Assembly: GCF_009928415.1 (NCBI RefSeq)
Contig: NZ_JAABNN010000003.1
Span: 154,145-218,144, forward strand
Reading direction: 5' to 3'
Length of the DNA stretch: 64,000 bases
Origin: Bacillus sp. USDA818B3_A
GTDB lineage: Bacteria > Bacillota > Bacilli > Bacillales > Cytobacillaceae
The notes beneath the pieces were generated by a model. It was not told the origin of the DNA. It made no database searches and saw nothing but the letters and a program-made list of their open reading frames with translations. Below, in pieces: positions 1-9,002 of the stretch; within the stretch, counting starts at the first letter, position 1; every line of letters starts with the position of its first letter. A program made the translations under genes and the position numbers.

Positions 1-1170
1 AACTTCTGTTATACCTGGTCCAAAAACGACGACCGGAGTATGCCCAACAGTAGAAAGAATACCCCCATCTGTTCCCCATGGACTTGCTTCGATTACTGGC
101 TGCTCTCCTTTAACATCGATAAAGCTCTTGATTAACTCAATCATTAAAGGATGATCAGACTCAAGGCTTCCTGGCTGCCATCTGCCTCCAAACCATTCAA
201 GCTTGAGAGGATGTTTCTGCAGCCATTCATCTTGACTCATAAGATTTTGCAGAAATTTTTCCATTTCAGATTGAGCAGCTTGAATGGTTTCGTCAGGGGA
301 TACCCCCATTCTTCCTTCAATCACGGCAGTATCAGGTACTGAAGAGGGCCATTGGCCGCTAGTAATCTTGCCAATATTAATGGGGATTGGTATGGGTGTT
401 TTATTAAAGAGAGGATCAATAATCCGGGTGTTTCTATCTTTCTCTAATTGTTGCAAACCCTGAATTACTAGGAGAGACTTTTCAATGGCACTTACTCCTT
501 CATATCTAGTTCCACCATGTGCCGCCTTACCTGTTACCGTTATTCGAAACCACATGGAACCCTGTTGTTTTGGAAACAGCTTCATATTGGTCGGTTCTGG
601 AATGATTGCCCCATCTGCATGATAGCCTCTCAATACAGCCGCAAGGGTACCTGCTCCGCCACTTTCTTCTTCAATGACACTTTGAAAAATAACATCTCCT
701 TTCAGTTTTATACCTGTGGCAATGATTGATTCTAAGGCCATTAATAGAGCCACATTTCCGCCCTTCATATCTGTTGCCCCTCTTCCAAATAGCTTGCCGC
801 ACTCAATCGCGCCACTAAATGGTTCATGCTTCCAATTTAATGGATCCCCAACAGGCACTACATCGATATGTCCGTTTAAAATGATCGATTTACCGCCTCC
901 AGAACCTTTTAATACTGCAACCAAGTTAGGATTGCCTGCAAAGCTTTGCCTGTCACAGCAATAGGCTGGATGCTTCGTTAATTCATCTCCGCCAATCTCC
1001 CATATATCCAGCGTTAATCCAAGCTGACGACACTTCTCAATCACTATAGCCTGAGTACTGCTCTCATTTCCGCGTGTACTATTTTCTCGGACTAATAGTT
1101 GCAGGATTCTCGCTGCACGGGCACGGTTATCCTTGAGCCATCGTTTTACTTTAAGTTCGTCTTTATCCAC
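1..1170 (-). CDS. yodQ: M20-family deacylase/peptidase, YodQ-like (3' end outside window)
   Basis: Zinc-dependent M20 (ArgE/DapE-type) amidohydrolase. Seen near the N-terminus are the metal-binding GHIDVVP and GRGATDMKGG motifs, then EEESGG with the catalytic Glu, and an EPT motif. The GTG start at 1170 is preceded by AGAGGGG at good spacing. It is the last visible gene of the yodT-S-R-Q operon, 19 bp after the CoA-transferase B subunit. In B. subtilis the homologous SigE operon continues with yodP and kamA (beta-lysine acetylation and lysine 2,3-aminomutase), which would lie beyond the left edge. The natural substrate is not settled; deacylation of an N-acyl amino acid is inferred from the family. 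The C-terminus is cut off by the window. Confidence 0.88.
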   Translation of the reverse strand, partial: MDKDELKVKRWLKDNRARAARILQLLVRENSTRGNESSTQAIVIEKCRQLGLTLDIWEIGGDELTKHPAYCCDRQSFAGNPNLVAVLKGSGGGKSIILNGHIDVVPVGDPLNWKHEPFSGAIECGKLFGRGATDMKGGNVALLMALESIIATGIKLKGDVIFQSVIEEESGGAGTLAAVLRGYHADGAIIPEPTNMKLFPKQQGSMWFRITVTGKAAHGGTRYEGVSAIEKSLLVIQGLQQLEKDRNTRIIDPLFNKTPIPIPINIGKITSGQWPSSVPDTAVIEGRMGVSPDETIQAAQSEMEKFLQNLMSQDEWLQKHPLKLEWFGGRWQPGSLESDHPLMIELIKSFIDVKGEQPVIEASPWGTDGGILSTVGHTPVVVFGPGITEV

Positions 1171-1189
1171 CTCATGTCCCCTCTATTCT

Positions 1190-1861
1190 TCAATATGGTA
1201 TTTGCCGAATACTGTCGCAAATTTGAAATGTACATCCTGTTTTACCTATAACATCTTCAAGATTGTAGGGTGGGAATAATTCTGTCAACACCAGTCCTCC
1301 ACCCGTCACCTTAAAAACGGCTAATTCAGTGATAATTAAATCGACACAGCGGGCCGATGTTAAGGGAAGTGAGCAAGTATTTACAATCTTGGGGTGACCA
1401 TTTTTATCACAGTGGTTCATCACAACGATGACCTTTTTTGCTTTTTGAGCAAGTTCCATTGCTCCGCCCATACCTGGTACCTTTTTTCCCGGTACAATCC
1501 AATTAGCCAAATCACCAAATTGATTGACTTGTAATGACCCTAAAATGGTAATATCCACCCTGCCACTGCGAATCATTCCAAAAGCGATAGCACTGTCACA
1601 ATAGGAACCGCCCTTCGTCAGGGTTACAGGGAAGCCCCCCGCATTGCATAAGTTCTCATCTTCTTTTCCTTTTACAGGACTTGGTCCCATTCCTGTTATG
1701 CCATTCTCGGCATGAAACATGACTTGTATTTCATTGGCAAGGTGGTTGGGAACAAGGGAGGGAATTCCAATTCCTAAATTCACCACCATTCCATTCTTTA
1801 TTTCCTCTGCCGCCCGTTTGGCCATTTGGTTTCTCGTGTCTACTCCCATGCCCATTTCCAA
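1190..1861 (-). CDS. yodR: CoA-transferase subunit B (YodR-like)
   Basis: Beta subunit of a two-subunit, family I 3-oxoacid/acetate CoA-transferase. The active-site region reads FHAENGITGMG, whose Glu forms the glutamyl-CoA intermediate in this family. The rest of the chain is typical (LGIGIPSLV near the N-terminus, GGAMELAQ in the middle), and about 220 residues is normal. It overlaps the end of the A-subunit gene by 22 bp, so the pair is probably translationally coupled. Both a TTG (1861) and an ATG (1855) follow the ribosome site AAGGAG; the ATG has a 10-base spacer and the TTG only 4, so the ATG is equally likely. It acts with YodS in sporulation-time catabolism of a beta-amino acid or keto acid (inference from operon). 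Confidence 0.88.
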   Translation of the reverse strand: MEMGMGVDTRNQMAKRAAEEIKNGMVVNLGIGIPSLVPNHLANEIQVMFHAENGITGMGPSPVKGKEDENLCNAGGFPVTLTKGGSYCDSAIAFGMIRSGRVDITILGSLQVNQFGDLANWIVPGKKVPGMGGAMELAQKAKKVIVVMNHCDKNGHPKIVNTCSLPLTSARCVDLIITELAVFKVTGGGLVLTELFPPYNLEDVIGKTGCTFQICDSIRQIPY

Positions 1862-2532
1862 TTCACTCCTTGGGAAGAGATTACATAATCAACGAATACA
1901 CCGGGTGTAATGATTTCATCTGGATTAAGACTGCCGAGTGGAACAATTTCCTCCACCTCAGCAATGGTAATGGTCCCGGCCATCGCAACAAGGGGATTCG
2001 TATTTCGGGCACTTTTGTCATAGATCAAATTGCCATACACATCTGCTCTTTTGGCATAGACAATCGAAACCTCGGCGGTTAAGGCAGTTTCTATCAAGTA
2101 ATCTTTTCCGTTCAGCGAAACCTTGGGCTTATCCTTAGAGACGATTTCATTGTCCATGCCGATGTCGGACAATATTGCCGGTAAGCCCACCCCTCCGGCG
2201 CGGATTCTTTCTGCCAAGATACCTTGAGGCGAGAATTCAACCTCCAACTTGCCATCGTTCATTAGCTGACCTGCGACTGGATTCGAACCAATATGTGATG
2301 CGATGACTTTTCTGGCCCTCCCCCTGCTGACTAATTGACCTATGCCGATATGAGGGAAGCCGGTATCATTCCCGATTAAGATTAGTTCTCGAACGCCTTT
2401 CTTCAAAATGCCTTCAATTAATGTTGGCGGTGAACCAACTCCTCCGAAACCGCCGAACATGACCTTCATTCCATCGTGAAAAAATTCCATCACCGCTTCT
2501 AATGCAGTTACTTTTCCGAATGGGTTTTCCAC
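1840..2532 (-). CDS. yodS: CoA-transferase subunit A (YodS-like)
   Basis: Alpha subunit of the family I CoA-transferase. The characteristic glycine-rich CoA-binding segment GGFGGVGSPPTLIEG sits at about residues 27-41, and the whole 230-residue chain matches the usual subunit length. The GTG start follows directly on the stop codon of the aminotransferase gene with no gap, and the 3' end overlaps the B-subunit gene. The two subunits would move CoA between an acyl-CoA donor and the carboxylic acid produced by the YodT aminotransferase. The actual substrate cannot be read from sequence. Confidence 0.88.
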   Translation of the reverse strand: MENPFGKVTALEAVMEFFHDGMKVMFGGFGGVGSPPTLIEGILKKGVRELILIGNDTGFPHIGIGQLVSRGRARKVIASHIGSNPVAGQLMNDGKLEVEFSPQGILAERIRAGGVGLPAILSDIGMDNEIVSKDKPKVSLNGKDYLIETALTAEVSIVYAKRADVYGNLIYDKSARNTNPLVAMAGTITIAEVEEIVPLGSLNPDEIITPGVFVDYVISSQGVNWKWAWE

Positions 2533-3888
2533 TTAATGCTCACCATCCGTTCCTGTACAGATTGCACTCAGGAATGCTGCAAATGTTTCTTTTAATAGGT
2601 ACGCCAATTCCTCCATCTCCCTTTTTGTAATCGTTAATGGAGGGGAGATAATAATGGCATCACCATTTACTCCATCGATTCCCGCACCCGCTGGATAGAT
2701 TAGTAGCCCCTTTTCTTTTGCTAGTTCAATTATTTTTTGGGTGACTGATGTCTTTCTATCGAATGGCTGTTTTGTCTTGGAATCAGCAACAAATTCGATA
2801 CCAAACAGCAGCCCCTTACCGCGGATATCCCCAATAAAATAGAATTGGTTTTTTAGCTTCTCAAGTTGGTTTTTTAAATAAACACTCTTATTGTTAACCT
2901 CTTTCATAATCCCGTTTTTTTCTAAGTATTCAAGCACAGCCAAGGACACTGCACATGATAGAGGATTGGCACTCAGGGTATGCCCGCTCATCACCGACTT
3001 TGAACCAGATAAAATCGGCTCCATGACTTTTTCACTGGCAACAGCAGCTGCAATCGGAGCATAACCTGCCCCCATCCCTTTCCCTAAGGCAACGATATCA
3101 GGAACTACTTCCCATTGCTCGCAGGCAAGCATGGTTCCTGTTCTGCCAAAGCCAGTCATGACCTCATCAGCAATAAAGAGAATGTCATTTTCTAAACAGA
3201 TTTTTTTAATCCGTTTAAAATAATCCTTTGGTGGGGCAATGGCACCTCCTGCTGCCCCAATGACAGGTTCTGCAATAAAGGCAGCAATCTGGCCTTTGCC
3301 AACTCGCCTGATTGCTGTTTCTAATTCATTCGCACATAAATAATTACAGGAGGGTGCCTCTAAATTGTACGGGCAACGGTAACAATAAGGAGGATTTATC
3401 GCAGGGAAGTCTTCTAAAAGCGGAATGAATCGTGCTCTCCTTCCAGGATGACCTGACATTGAGAGCGCACCCATTGTAATACCGTGATAACTAACCCATC
3501 TTGAAAGTATTTTTGTTTTGGTGTGAATTCCTTGTTCCTGCCAATATTGAATCGCCATTTTCATCGCTGTCTCCGTTGCTTCCGATCCGCTGTTTACAAA
3601 AAAACACCAATTTAGTTCCCCTGGTGTCCATTCGGCAATCTTTGCAGCCAGCTTTTCAGCCGCCTCACTTGTAAATTGTGAGCGATAAACAAAAGAGACT
3701 TTTTTGGCCTGTTCCAACATTGCTTCCATAATTTCTGTTACTCCGTGGCCAATATTTGCTGTTACAGCACCAGAAGCCGCATCTAAGTATTTTTTTCCAT
3801 TCTTATCAACTAAGTAAACCCCTTTGCCATGGTCAATGACTGGGTATATTTCATCAAGCATTGGTTTGATAAGATATGACTTTTCCAC
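2533..3888 (-). CDS. yodT: Class III aminotransferase (YodT-like)
   Basis: PLP-dependent fold-type I class III aminotransferase (omega-amino-acid/ornithine type). Visible are the N-terminal YLVDKNGKKYLDAASGA, the SGSEATETAMKMA segment, the FIADEVMTGFGRTG block with the PLP-binding Asp, and VALGKGMGAGYAP carrying the Schiff-base Lys. An in-frame TTG at 3912 would give a 12-base leader with no ribosome site. The GTG at 3888, behind AAAGTGGTG, fits better and gives 451 residues. It is first in the yodTSRQ operon and probably transaminates a beta- or omega-amino acid. A short Cys-rich insert (CYRCPYNLEAPSCNYLC, about residues 170-186) is conserved in this subfamily as far as I recall. Confidence 0.87.
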   Translation of the reverse strand: MEKSYLIKPMLDEIYPVIDHGKGVYLVDKNGKKYLDAASGAVTANIGHGVTEIMEAMLEQAKKVSFVYRSQFTSEAAEKLAAKIAEWTPGELNWCFFVNSGSEATETAMKMAIQYWQEQGIHTKTKILSRWVSYHGITMGALSMSGHPGRRARFIPLLEDFPAINPPYCYRCPYNLEAPSCNYLCANELETAIRRVGKGQIAAFIAEPVIGAAGGAIAPPKDYFKRIKKICLENDILFIADEVMTGFGRTGTMLACEQWEVVPDIVALGKGMGAGYAPIAAAVASEKVMEPILSGSKSVMSGHTLSANPLSCAVSLAVLEYLEKNGIMKEVNNKSVYLKNQLEKLKNQFYFIGDIRGKGLLFGIEFVADSKTKQPFDRKTSVTQKIIELAKEKGLLIYPAGAGIDGVNGDAIIISPPLTITKREMEELAYLLKETFAAFLSAICTGTDGEH

Positions 3889-3930
3889 AATGGACACCAC
3901 TTTCTTTATCAATATAAGTAGTTATATTCC

Positions 3931-3957
3931 ATTGTATGAAGTGATTTTTCATTCTAT
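3931..3957 (-). promoter_or_regulatory. SigE-type sporulation promoter of the yodT operon
   Basis: Read on the minus strand: an ATA (-35 core), 16 bases, then CATACAAT. This matches the mother-cell SigE consensus (ATA then CATACAnT at the same spacing). It ends about 40 bases before the GTG start. The B. subtilis yodT operon is known to be SigE-dependent, which agrees. Confidence 0.75.
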
Positions 3958-4025
3958 CATCTCAATTCCCTCGGTCTGACAATAAATATTGTCAACAGGA
4001 GAATCCGGGATGAGCTTTTAAATGA

Positions 4026-4056
4026 AAAAGGCTGACCCTTGGGTCAGCCTTTTTCA
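4026..4056. terminator. Bidirectional rho-independent terminator
   Basis: Perfect 9-bp stem GGCTGACCC-tt-GGGTCAGCC flanked by an A-run and a T-run. It directly follows the YjcZ-type gene on the minus strand. Confidence 0.85.
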
Positions 4057-4215
4057 TTAGCAATAATTCCAGCTTGCGCCGATGATGATTAACAAAATAA
4101 ACAACACGACAATTAACGCAAATCCTCCAAAACCAAATCCGCAGCCGCCGCCTACTGGGTAAGCAGGATAACCACAGCATCCATCAAATCCACCATGTCC
4201 ATATCCATAATGCAT
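4057..4215 (-). CDS. YjcZ-family sporulation peptide
   Basis: A 52-residue peptide with a Gly/Tyr/Cys-rich N-terminus ([17 protein letters not shown]), a [11 protein letters not shown] linker and one hydrophobic C-terminal membrane helix ending IIGASWNYC. This arrangement is that of the YjcZ family of small Bacillus sporulation membrane proteins. A GGAGTG ribosome site lies 7 bases before the ATG, and a strong terminator follows. Function in the spore is unknown for the family. Too short for most automatic gene calls but well supported. Confidence 0.85.
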   Translation of the reverse strand: MHYGYGHGGFDGCCGYPAYPVGGGCGFGFGGFALIVVLFILLIIIGASWNYC

Positions 4216-4334
4216 AAACAGTCACTCCTCAATGTTTTTGTTTCTTTTCATGATTACTTTATGAACTAGATGCTTGACCTGTATGTGCATTCGCCTATAT
4301 TATGTTAGACAATGATATTTATGTAGGTGATAGG

Positions 4335-4931
4335 ATGAAATCAGTTTTAAAGAATTTTATTAACGGTGTTTTAACCATTGTTCCAATTATTCTCGTTATT
4401 TATGTTATTTATAAAACTTTTCTCTTTTTAGACGGGATTCTTGGAAATTCATTAAGACCTTACCTTAAGGACGATTACATACCAGGAATTGGCCTTTTGA
4501 CTACGATTATCCTGATCACTGTTTTAGGATGGTTGTCTACTAAATTTATTACCGGAAAGATCATCAAGCTAGTTGATGGACTTCTTGAGAAAATCCCTGT
4601 TGTTAAAACAATCTATTCCGTCATTAAAGATACTGTCCAATCCTTCTTGGGCGATAAAAAATCTTTTTCTAAAGTAGCTTTAGTCGTCATTCCGGGAACA
4701 AACATGCGATGTATCGGGTTTATCACATCAGAGGAATTAGAGGATTTTTATAGTCCCTTAAGTGACCATGTAGCCGTTTATATTCCACAAACCTTTCAGG
4801 TTGCAGGATTTACCTTTTTAATTCCGAAAGATCAGGTTGAAATCATTGATGTCAGCCCAGAGGATGCAATGAAATTTGTTCTTTCCGGCGGGATGACTTC
4901 CTCTTCAAAGAAAAAGTTAAAAGGTATGTAA
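4335..4931 (+). CDS. DUF502 family membrane protein
   Basis: A 198-residue protein with two predicted membrane helices near the N-terminus (about residues 8-30 and 50-72) and a soluble C-terminal domain containing VVIPGTNMRCIGFITSE and HVAVYIPQTFQVAGF, typical of DUF502. An upstream in-frame ATG (4302) has no ribosome site; AGGTGAtagg directly precedes the ATG chosen. Function is unknown; the family is widespread in bacteria and plastids. It is monocistronic, convergent with msrA-msrB and shares a terminator with it. Confidence 0.82.
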   Translation: MKSVLKNFINGVLTIVPIILVIYVIYKTFLFLDGILGNSLRPYLKDDYIPGIGLLTTIILITVLGWLSTKFITGKIIKLVDGLLEKIPVVKTIYSVIKDTVQSFLGDKKSFSKVALVVIPGTNMRCIGFITSEELEDFYSPLSDHVAVYIPQTFQVAGFTFLIPKDQVEIIDVSPEDAMKFVLSGGMTSSSKKKLKGM

Positions 4932-4942
4932 TCGATATAAAA

Positions 4943-4977
4943 ATAGGGCGTCCTAAAAAGGACGTCCTGTTATTTTT
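4943..4977. terminator. Bidirectional terminator between DUF502 gene and msrB
   Basis: Inverted repeat GGGCGTCCT-aaaaa-GGACGTCC with a following T-rich tract on the plus strand and an A-run on the other side. It serves the two convergent genes and overlaps the msrB stop codon. Confidence 0.75.
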
Positions 4978-5401
4978 GGTTAAAGAGCCTGCTAAATTCC
5001 CCGTAGCCTTCTTCATCAAGTTTTTCTTTTGGGATAAACTTGAGTGCCGCTGAGTTAATACAGTAACGTAACCCCGTAGGATCGGGACCATCATTAAAGA
5101 CATGGCCTAAGTGAGAATCAGCGGTTTTACTTCTTACCTCTGTCCGGATCATAAAATGACTATAGTCTTCTTTTTCAATCACTTCTTGATCTTCTATAGG
5201 TTTCGTAAAGCTTGGCCATCCGCACCCGGCATCAAATTTATCAAGCGAACTGAATAATGGTTTTCCAGATACAATATCCACATAGATACCATCTCTTGTT
5301 TCATTCCAATATTCATTCCTAAAAGGCGGCTCTGTTCCATTTTTTTGCGTGACTTCATATTGAATAGGTGTCAATTTTTTTTTCAAATCTTTATTTTGCA
5401 T
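4970..5401 (-). CDS. msrB: Peptide methionine-R-sulfoxide reductase MsrB
   Basis: Reduces the R-epimer of methionine sulfoxide in proteins. The signature DAGCGWPSF and the C-terminal [11 protein letters not shown] with the catalytic Cys are present, and the [11 protein letters not shown] block is intact. Length is 143 residues, the same as B. subtilis MsrB. The ATG sits behind an excellent GGGGAGG ribosome site and overlaps the 3' end of msrA by 11 bp. The longer in-frame extension upstream lies inside msrA and is not coding. The pair gives full repair of both epimers, probably under oxidative stress. Confidence 0.95.
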   Translation of the reverse strand: MQNKDLKKKLTPIQYEVTQKNGTEPPFRNEYWNETRDGIYVDIVSGKPLFSSLDKFDAGCGWPSFTKPIEDQEVIEKEDYSHFMIRTEVRSKTADSHLGHVFNDGPDPTGLRYCINSAALKFIPKEKLDEEGYGEFSRLFNQK

Positions 5402-5933
5402 GATTTCCTCCCCAATTTCTTTCGATAAACCCGGCACGTCCTGACCCGACATGGTAGGACTCATAATGCGCACGGTTCTTTTTATAGTAGTGCTGATGAT
5501 ATTCTTCAGCTGGATAAAAAGTTTTTGCTGGGAGAATCGGTGTGACAATTGGCTTTGAAAAACGGCCGCTCTCCTCTAGAGCCTGCCTGGATCTTTCAGC
5601 AAGCTCTTTTTGTGTTTCGTTATGATAAAAGATTGCTGTCTGATAAGACTGACCTCGATCATAGAATTGACCGCCCGGATCGGTGGGATCAATTTGCTGC
5701 CAAAATAATTGCAATAATTTTTCATAAGGAAATACTTGAGGATCAAAAGTGATTTGAACCGCTTCGTAATGTCCAGTAGTATCGGAACATACTTGTTGAT
5801 AGGTTGGATTTTCAACCGTCCCCCCTGTATATCCGGAGATAACACTATATATTCCTGGCTGTTCATCAAATGGTTTTACCATACACCAAAAACAGCCTCC
5901 GGCAAAAGTTGCTAACTGTTGATTATTTTCCAT
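5391..5933 (-). CDS. msrA: Peptide methionine-S-sulfoxide reductase MsrA
   Basis: Reduces the S-epimer of methionine sulfoxide. The catalytic GCFWC motif is at residues 13-17 (Cys14 the nucleophile). It is followed by VISGYTGG and by the family block [10 protein letters not shown], then [21 protein letters not shown]. 180 residues is the normal size. First gene of the msrA-msrB operon. Confidence 0.95.
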   Translation of the reverse strand: MENNQQLATFAGGCFWCMVKPFDEQPGIYSVISGYTGGTVENPTYQQVCSDTTGHYEAVQITFDPQVFPYEKLLQLFWQQIDPTDPGGQFYDRGQSYQTAIFYHNETQKELAERSRQALEESGRFSKPIVTPILPAKTFYPAEEYHQHYYKKNRAHYESYHVGSGRAGFIERNWGGNHAK

Positions 5934-6091
5934 GTTCCCACCCCTTTTTGTTTAAGTAAAAGTATACCGAATGTTTTTTTAAAAAGAAAATATCATGCAT
6001 TTCCCTTTCCACAGTATTGGAAATATTAGACACTTACCTATGTCAGCTTGAATAATATAGGGTGTAATCTTTTCTAGAAGGAGTTGATTTC

Positions 6092-6847
6092 ATGTCCGAG
6101 AAAAGAAATCCGACTGATTTTCTCCAAAAAGCAACCAAGTATGATTTGTTGGCTCAAGCTTATAAGTATACGAACCCCCAATTACACATTCATTTTTATT
6201 TAAAACATTATAAATACATGAATAAGGCAATCAACCTAATGAGATCACCTGTCCAAACAGCTCAAGGAGATGCACAGATCCGATTCCTTCATACATCCCC
6301 TGATTCCCCAAACGTAGATATCTATATTAATGGAAACCGTGTGATTAAAGATTTAGCTTATAAACATATCAGTCAAATTTTACTGTTAAAGACAGGTAAA
6401 TACCATATTGATATTTACCCTTCAGGAAATAGTGTGGATAGTGTCTTAAATAAAAATATAACCATTGAAGAAGGAAAATCATACACCTTAACTACCATTG
6501 ATTCAGTAAAAAAGATGCGATTGTTATTGTATGAAAACCACCCCGAGGTACCAGTAAATGAGGCGAAGGTTCGTTTTATTCATTTATCGCCGGATACACC
6601 TGAATTAGATATTGCTGTTAAAGAGCGTGATGTCATTTTTCCGAATGTTTCCTACAAACAAGCTACCGATTACTTAGGTTTGACCCCAATGACTGTTGAT
6701 TTGGAGGCTAGGGCAGCTGGCAGTAAGGATATTCTGCTTCCGCTGCCAAAAATGACTTTTAAACCTAATCAAAGCTGCACGATCTTCTTCCTGGGACAAT
6801 CAGCAAAAGAAACGCCCTCATTACAATATATAATTTTAGAAGATTAA
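6092..6847 (+). CDS. Protein with two DUF4397 domains
   Basis: A 251-residue soluble protein without a signal peptide, behind AAGGAG. Two DUF4397 repeats can be seen: QIRFLHTSPDSPNVDIYING (about residue 66 on) and KVRFIHLSPDTPELDIAV (about residue 160 on). Each is followed by a tyrosine-containing strand and a section on drive or density of effect (LLLKTGKYHIDIY, YLGLTPMTVDLEAR). The family is common in Bacillus and thought to be surface- or spore-associated, but the role is unknown. About 60 N-terminal residues before the first domain are charged and unrelated to it. Ends at a strong terminator. Confidence 0.8.
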   Translation: MSEKRNPTDFLQKATKYDLLAQAYKYTNPQLHIHFYLKHYKYMNKAINLMRSPVQTAQGDAQIRFLHTSPDSPNVDIYINGNRVIKDLAYKHISQILLLKTGKYHIDIYPSGNSVDSVLNKNITIEEGKSYTLTTIDSVKKMRLLLYENHPEVPVNEAKVRFIHLSPDTPELDIAVKERDVIFPNVSYKQATDYLGLTPMTVDLEARAAGSKDILLPLPKMTFKPNQSCTIFFLGQSAKETPSLQYIILED

Positions 6848-6878
6848 AAAATAGGTGTCCAAATGGGCACCTATTTTA
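6846..6878. terminator. Bidirectional terminator
   Basis: AATAGGTGTCC-aaat-GGGCACCTATTTTA stem-loop with A/T tails, between the convergent DUF4397 and ypmS genes. Confidence 0.8.
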
Positions 6879-7449
6879 CCGGGACTAATATAGTAAACGC
6901 TATATCGTCCTTGTTTAAATTAAATTTGTTAACCTTAATTTTCAAATCACTTTTAAGCTTTAACTGTTGCATATGAATGTAAACCATGTGGTCATTGGAT
7001 CTTATTTCTACACCCTTTGGCAGCTTATAGTTTTCACTTATGAAGTTTAGTACGTATGAAATAGGCAGATGTAATTTTCCAACTGACATTGATTTTTGCT
7101 TTAGAATTAAATCACCATTTTTTTGTGCAGATGGTTCAAAAGTTAACTTTAATTTTAATTTTTCACTAAAAAAAGGGAGCGTTCCATATAATTCGACTTC
7201 GTTGCCGAGCAGGACTCTATAATCGATAGGAGAGTCAGCAGCTTCTTCCTTCAAGTAATGGTTAATTAATCGATTTAAATCATATTTGTTTGATTCAACA
7301 TGAAAGGATACATAATCTTCATCTGAAATGTTTGCTTTAATGGGCTCTTTTTCATTAACTGGTGATGTAACTAATGAAAAGATGATAACTGCAATTAAAA
7401 CATTGAGACCTACTAAAATTAGAAATCCCATTTTCCATTTATTTTTCAT
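6871..7449 (-). CDS. ypmS: YpmS family (DUF2140) membrane-anchored protein
   Basis: 192 residues: one N-terminal membrane helix (about residues 7-28), then an extracytoplasmic domain of alternating strands (VELYGTLPFFSEKLKLKLTFEP), as in B. subtilis YpmS. Its ATG follows immediately after the stop of the lipase gene, and the GAGGAG ribosome site lies inside that gene, so the two are translationally coupled. Function unknown; the conserved ypmQ-ypmR-ypmS neighbourhood suggests a cell-surface role. Confidence 0.82.
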   Translation of the reverse strand: MKNKWKMGFLILVGLNVLIAVIIFSLVTSPVNEKEPIKANISDEDYVSFHVESNKYDLNRLINHYLKEEAADSPIDYRVLLGNEVELYGTLPFFSEKLKLKLTFEPSAQKNGDLILKQKSMSVGKLHLPISYVLNFISENYKLPKGVEIRSNDHMVYIHMQQLKLKSDLKIKVNKFNLNKDDIAFTILVPVK

Positions 7450-8274
7450 CTAATTCTCCTCAGTACTGACCGTAAAAGCCTTTTTCTCCAGGTTAGTTAA
7501 TACCTGTTCAACTAATGTCTCATTGAGTTTTTCTGCAATGAGTTGATACCCTTTATCATTGGGATGAAAATGATCTGTGTACAAGATATCTTCTTTTCCA
7601 TTCAAAAATAGGTCCTCAATCGAAACAAAATAAGAATTTGAATATTGGTTTACCACGTTCTGGCCAGTCTGGTTCCATTCAGCCACGATTTGATCCATTT
7701 CTTTAATATCATTGAACCATTTGGAAAATGGGTTATAGACACCCACTAATATGATCGAGGCATGAGGGTTTTCCGTAGTAATCGTAGTAAATATTTGCGT
7801 TAAATGTTTTCGATAAGCATCTTGTTCTTTGAGAAAATCAGATACTTGCAAATTTGATATATTGTCTTTTACAATCTTCATGATGTCATTACCGCCAATA
7901 GTAAGGATCACTAAATCCGCCTGTTGTAAGATTGGCCTGATTTCCTCGGATTTTAGTCTTTTTAATAGTTGTGTCGTCCGGTTTCCTTGTACACCAAAGT
8001 TATAAAAATCAACCTCTTGTATACCTTTATCCTTTTCAAGCATCGTTTTAAGATACGGTAAATATCCACCTTGTTTCGTACTATCCCCTACGCCCTGAGT
8101 TAGAGAATCTCCTGCTGATAAAACCGTCAACTTTCGTGGAATAAAATTCGCAGGGATTGGTTCAAATACTTGTGCAGTGACTTTCTTTTCAGAATGAAAT
8201 ATGAATGAATTGGAAGGACTGCAACCACATAAAGATACCATCAAAAAAATTAGAAGGGGGAAAAACTTTTTCAA
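7450..8274 (-). CDS. ypmR: Lipoprotein SGNH/GDSL hydrolase (YpmR-like)
   Basis: Secreted lipoprotein. The signal peptide ends in the lipobox LCGC (Cys about residue 18). The SGNH catalytic blocks are all present: LSAGDSLTQGVGD (nucleophile Ser), FGVQGNRTTQLL (block II), TIGGNDIM (block III) and TDHFHPNDKGY (catalytic Asp/His). 274 residues. The start is a TTG with AGGTGA six bases upstream; the nearby ATG is followed at once by a stop. The substrate is unknown but probably an ester on the outer membrane face or in the wall. Confidence 0.87.
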   Translation of the reverse strand: MKKFFPLLIFLMVSLCGCSPSNSFIFHSEKKVTAQVFEPIPANFIPRKLTVLSAGDSLTQGVGDSTKQGGYLPYLKTMLEKDKGIQEVDFYNFGVQGNRTTQLLKRLKSEEIRPILQQADLVILTIGGNDIMKIVKDNISNLQVSDFLKEQDAYRKHLTQIFTTITTENPHASIILVGVYNPFSKWFNDIKEMDQIVAEWNQTGQNVVNQYSNSYFVSIEDLFLNGKEDILYTDHFHPNDKGYQLIAEKLNETLVEQVLTNLEKKAFTVSTEEN

Positions 8275-8401
8275 CTACATTCACCTGCCTTCTAAGGCTT
8301 ATTTCCAATACAGTACGCAAATTCCTCAAGCAAGCCTTGTTAAATTATTATAACACGACTATTAATATTCAAAACACATATGTACTATATCCAATGTTTA
8401 T

Positions 8402-8427
8402 AAAAAAATAGACCGGGAAAGGTCTAT
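8402..8427 (-). terminator. Rho-independent terminator of ypmQ
   Basis: ATAGACC/GGTCTAT stem with a T-run on the minus strand; it overlaps the ypmQ stop codon. Confidence 0.75.
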
Positions 8428-9002
8428 TGTAAAGTCTTAATATCATTAATAATCTCCTCATAAGGGACATTTTTATATCCATCATATGTTTTTTTGATAT
8501 GCCCTTCCTGGTCCACTAAATAAAGGAATGTTTGGTGGATCACCTGATTACCTTCTTCTGGTTTCTTAACGATGGTCTTGAAATTCTCACGAGCAAACTC
8601 CTCAATAAATTCTTGAGAGTAACCGGTTAAGAATGTCCAACTATTAAAATCGACCCCAAACTGATTAGCATAGCGTGTCAAAACCTCAGGAGTATCAACT
8701 GAAGGGTCCACGCTAAAAGAAACTAACTTTACATCCTTTAAGTTTTCTTCTTTTAATTTCTTTTGCAATGTTACCATATTGCTTGTCATTGGTGGGCATA
8801 CATCCGCACAGCTGGTAAAAATAAATGCTGATACCCACACATTCCCTTTTAAATCCTTTAGTGCTAATGATGTGTTTTTCTGTGAAGTTGCTGAGAAATC
8901 GTCAATTGGCCAATCGACGGCATTTTCAATTTCCTTTTTTCCGCATGCGGTTAACATTAACGTAAAAACTAGTACCAATAAAAACAAGAACCGAGTCTTC
9001 AT
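8424..9002 (-). CDS. ypmQ: SCO1/SenC family lipoprotein (YpmQ-like)
   Basis: Thioredoxin-like copper-binding chaperone family used in CuA-centre assembly of cytochrome oxidase. Lipobox LTAC is near residue 21. The copper-binding CxxxC is in FTSCADVCPPM and the ligand His in VIHQTFLYLVD. 192 residues from the ATG inside the longer reading frame (start MKTRFLFL); the 20 upstream residues look non-coding. It may serve the CuA-containing ba3 oxidase encoded later in the window (inference). Confidence 0.87.
   Translation of the reverse strand: MKTRFLFLLVLVFTLMLTACGKKEIENAVDWPIDDFSATSQKNTSLALKDLKGNVWVSAFIFTSCADVCPPMTSNMVTLQKKLKEENLKDVKLVSFSVDPSVDTPEVLTRYANQFGVDFNSWTFLTGYSQEFIEEFARENFKTIVKKPEEGNQVIHQTFLYLVDQEGHIKKTYDGYKNVPYEEIINDIKTLQ

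Noticed and set aside
3992..4180. A 62-codon minus-strand frame overlapping the YjcZ gene
   Set aside because: Out of frame with the ATG behind GGAGTG; runs through the terminator.
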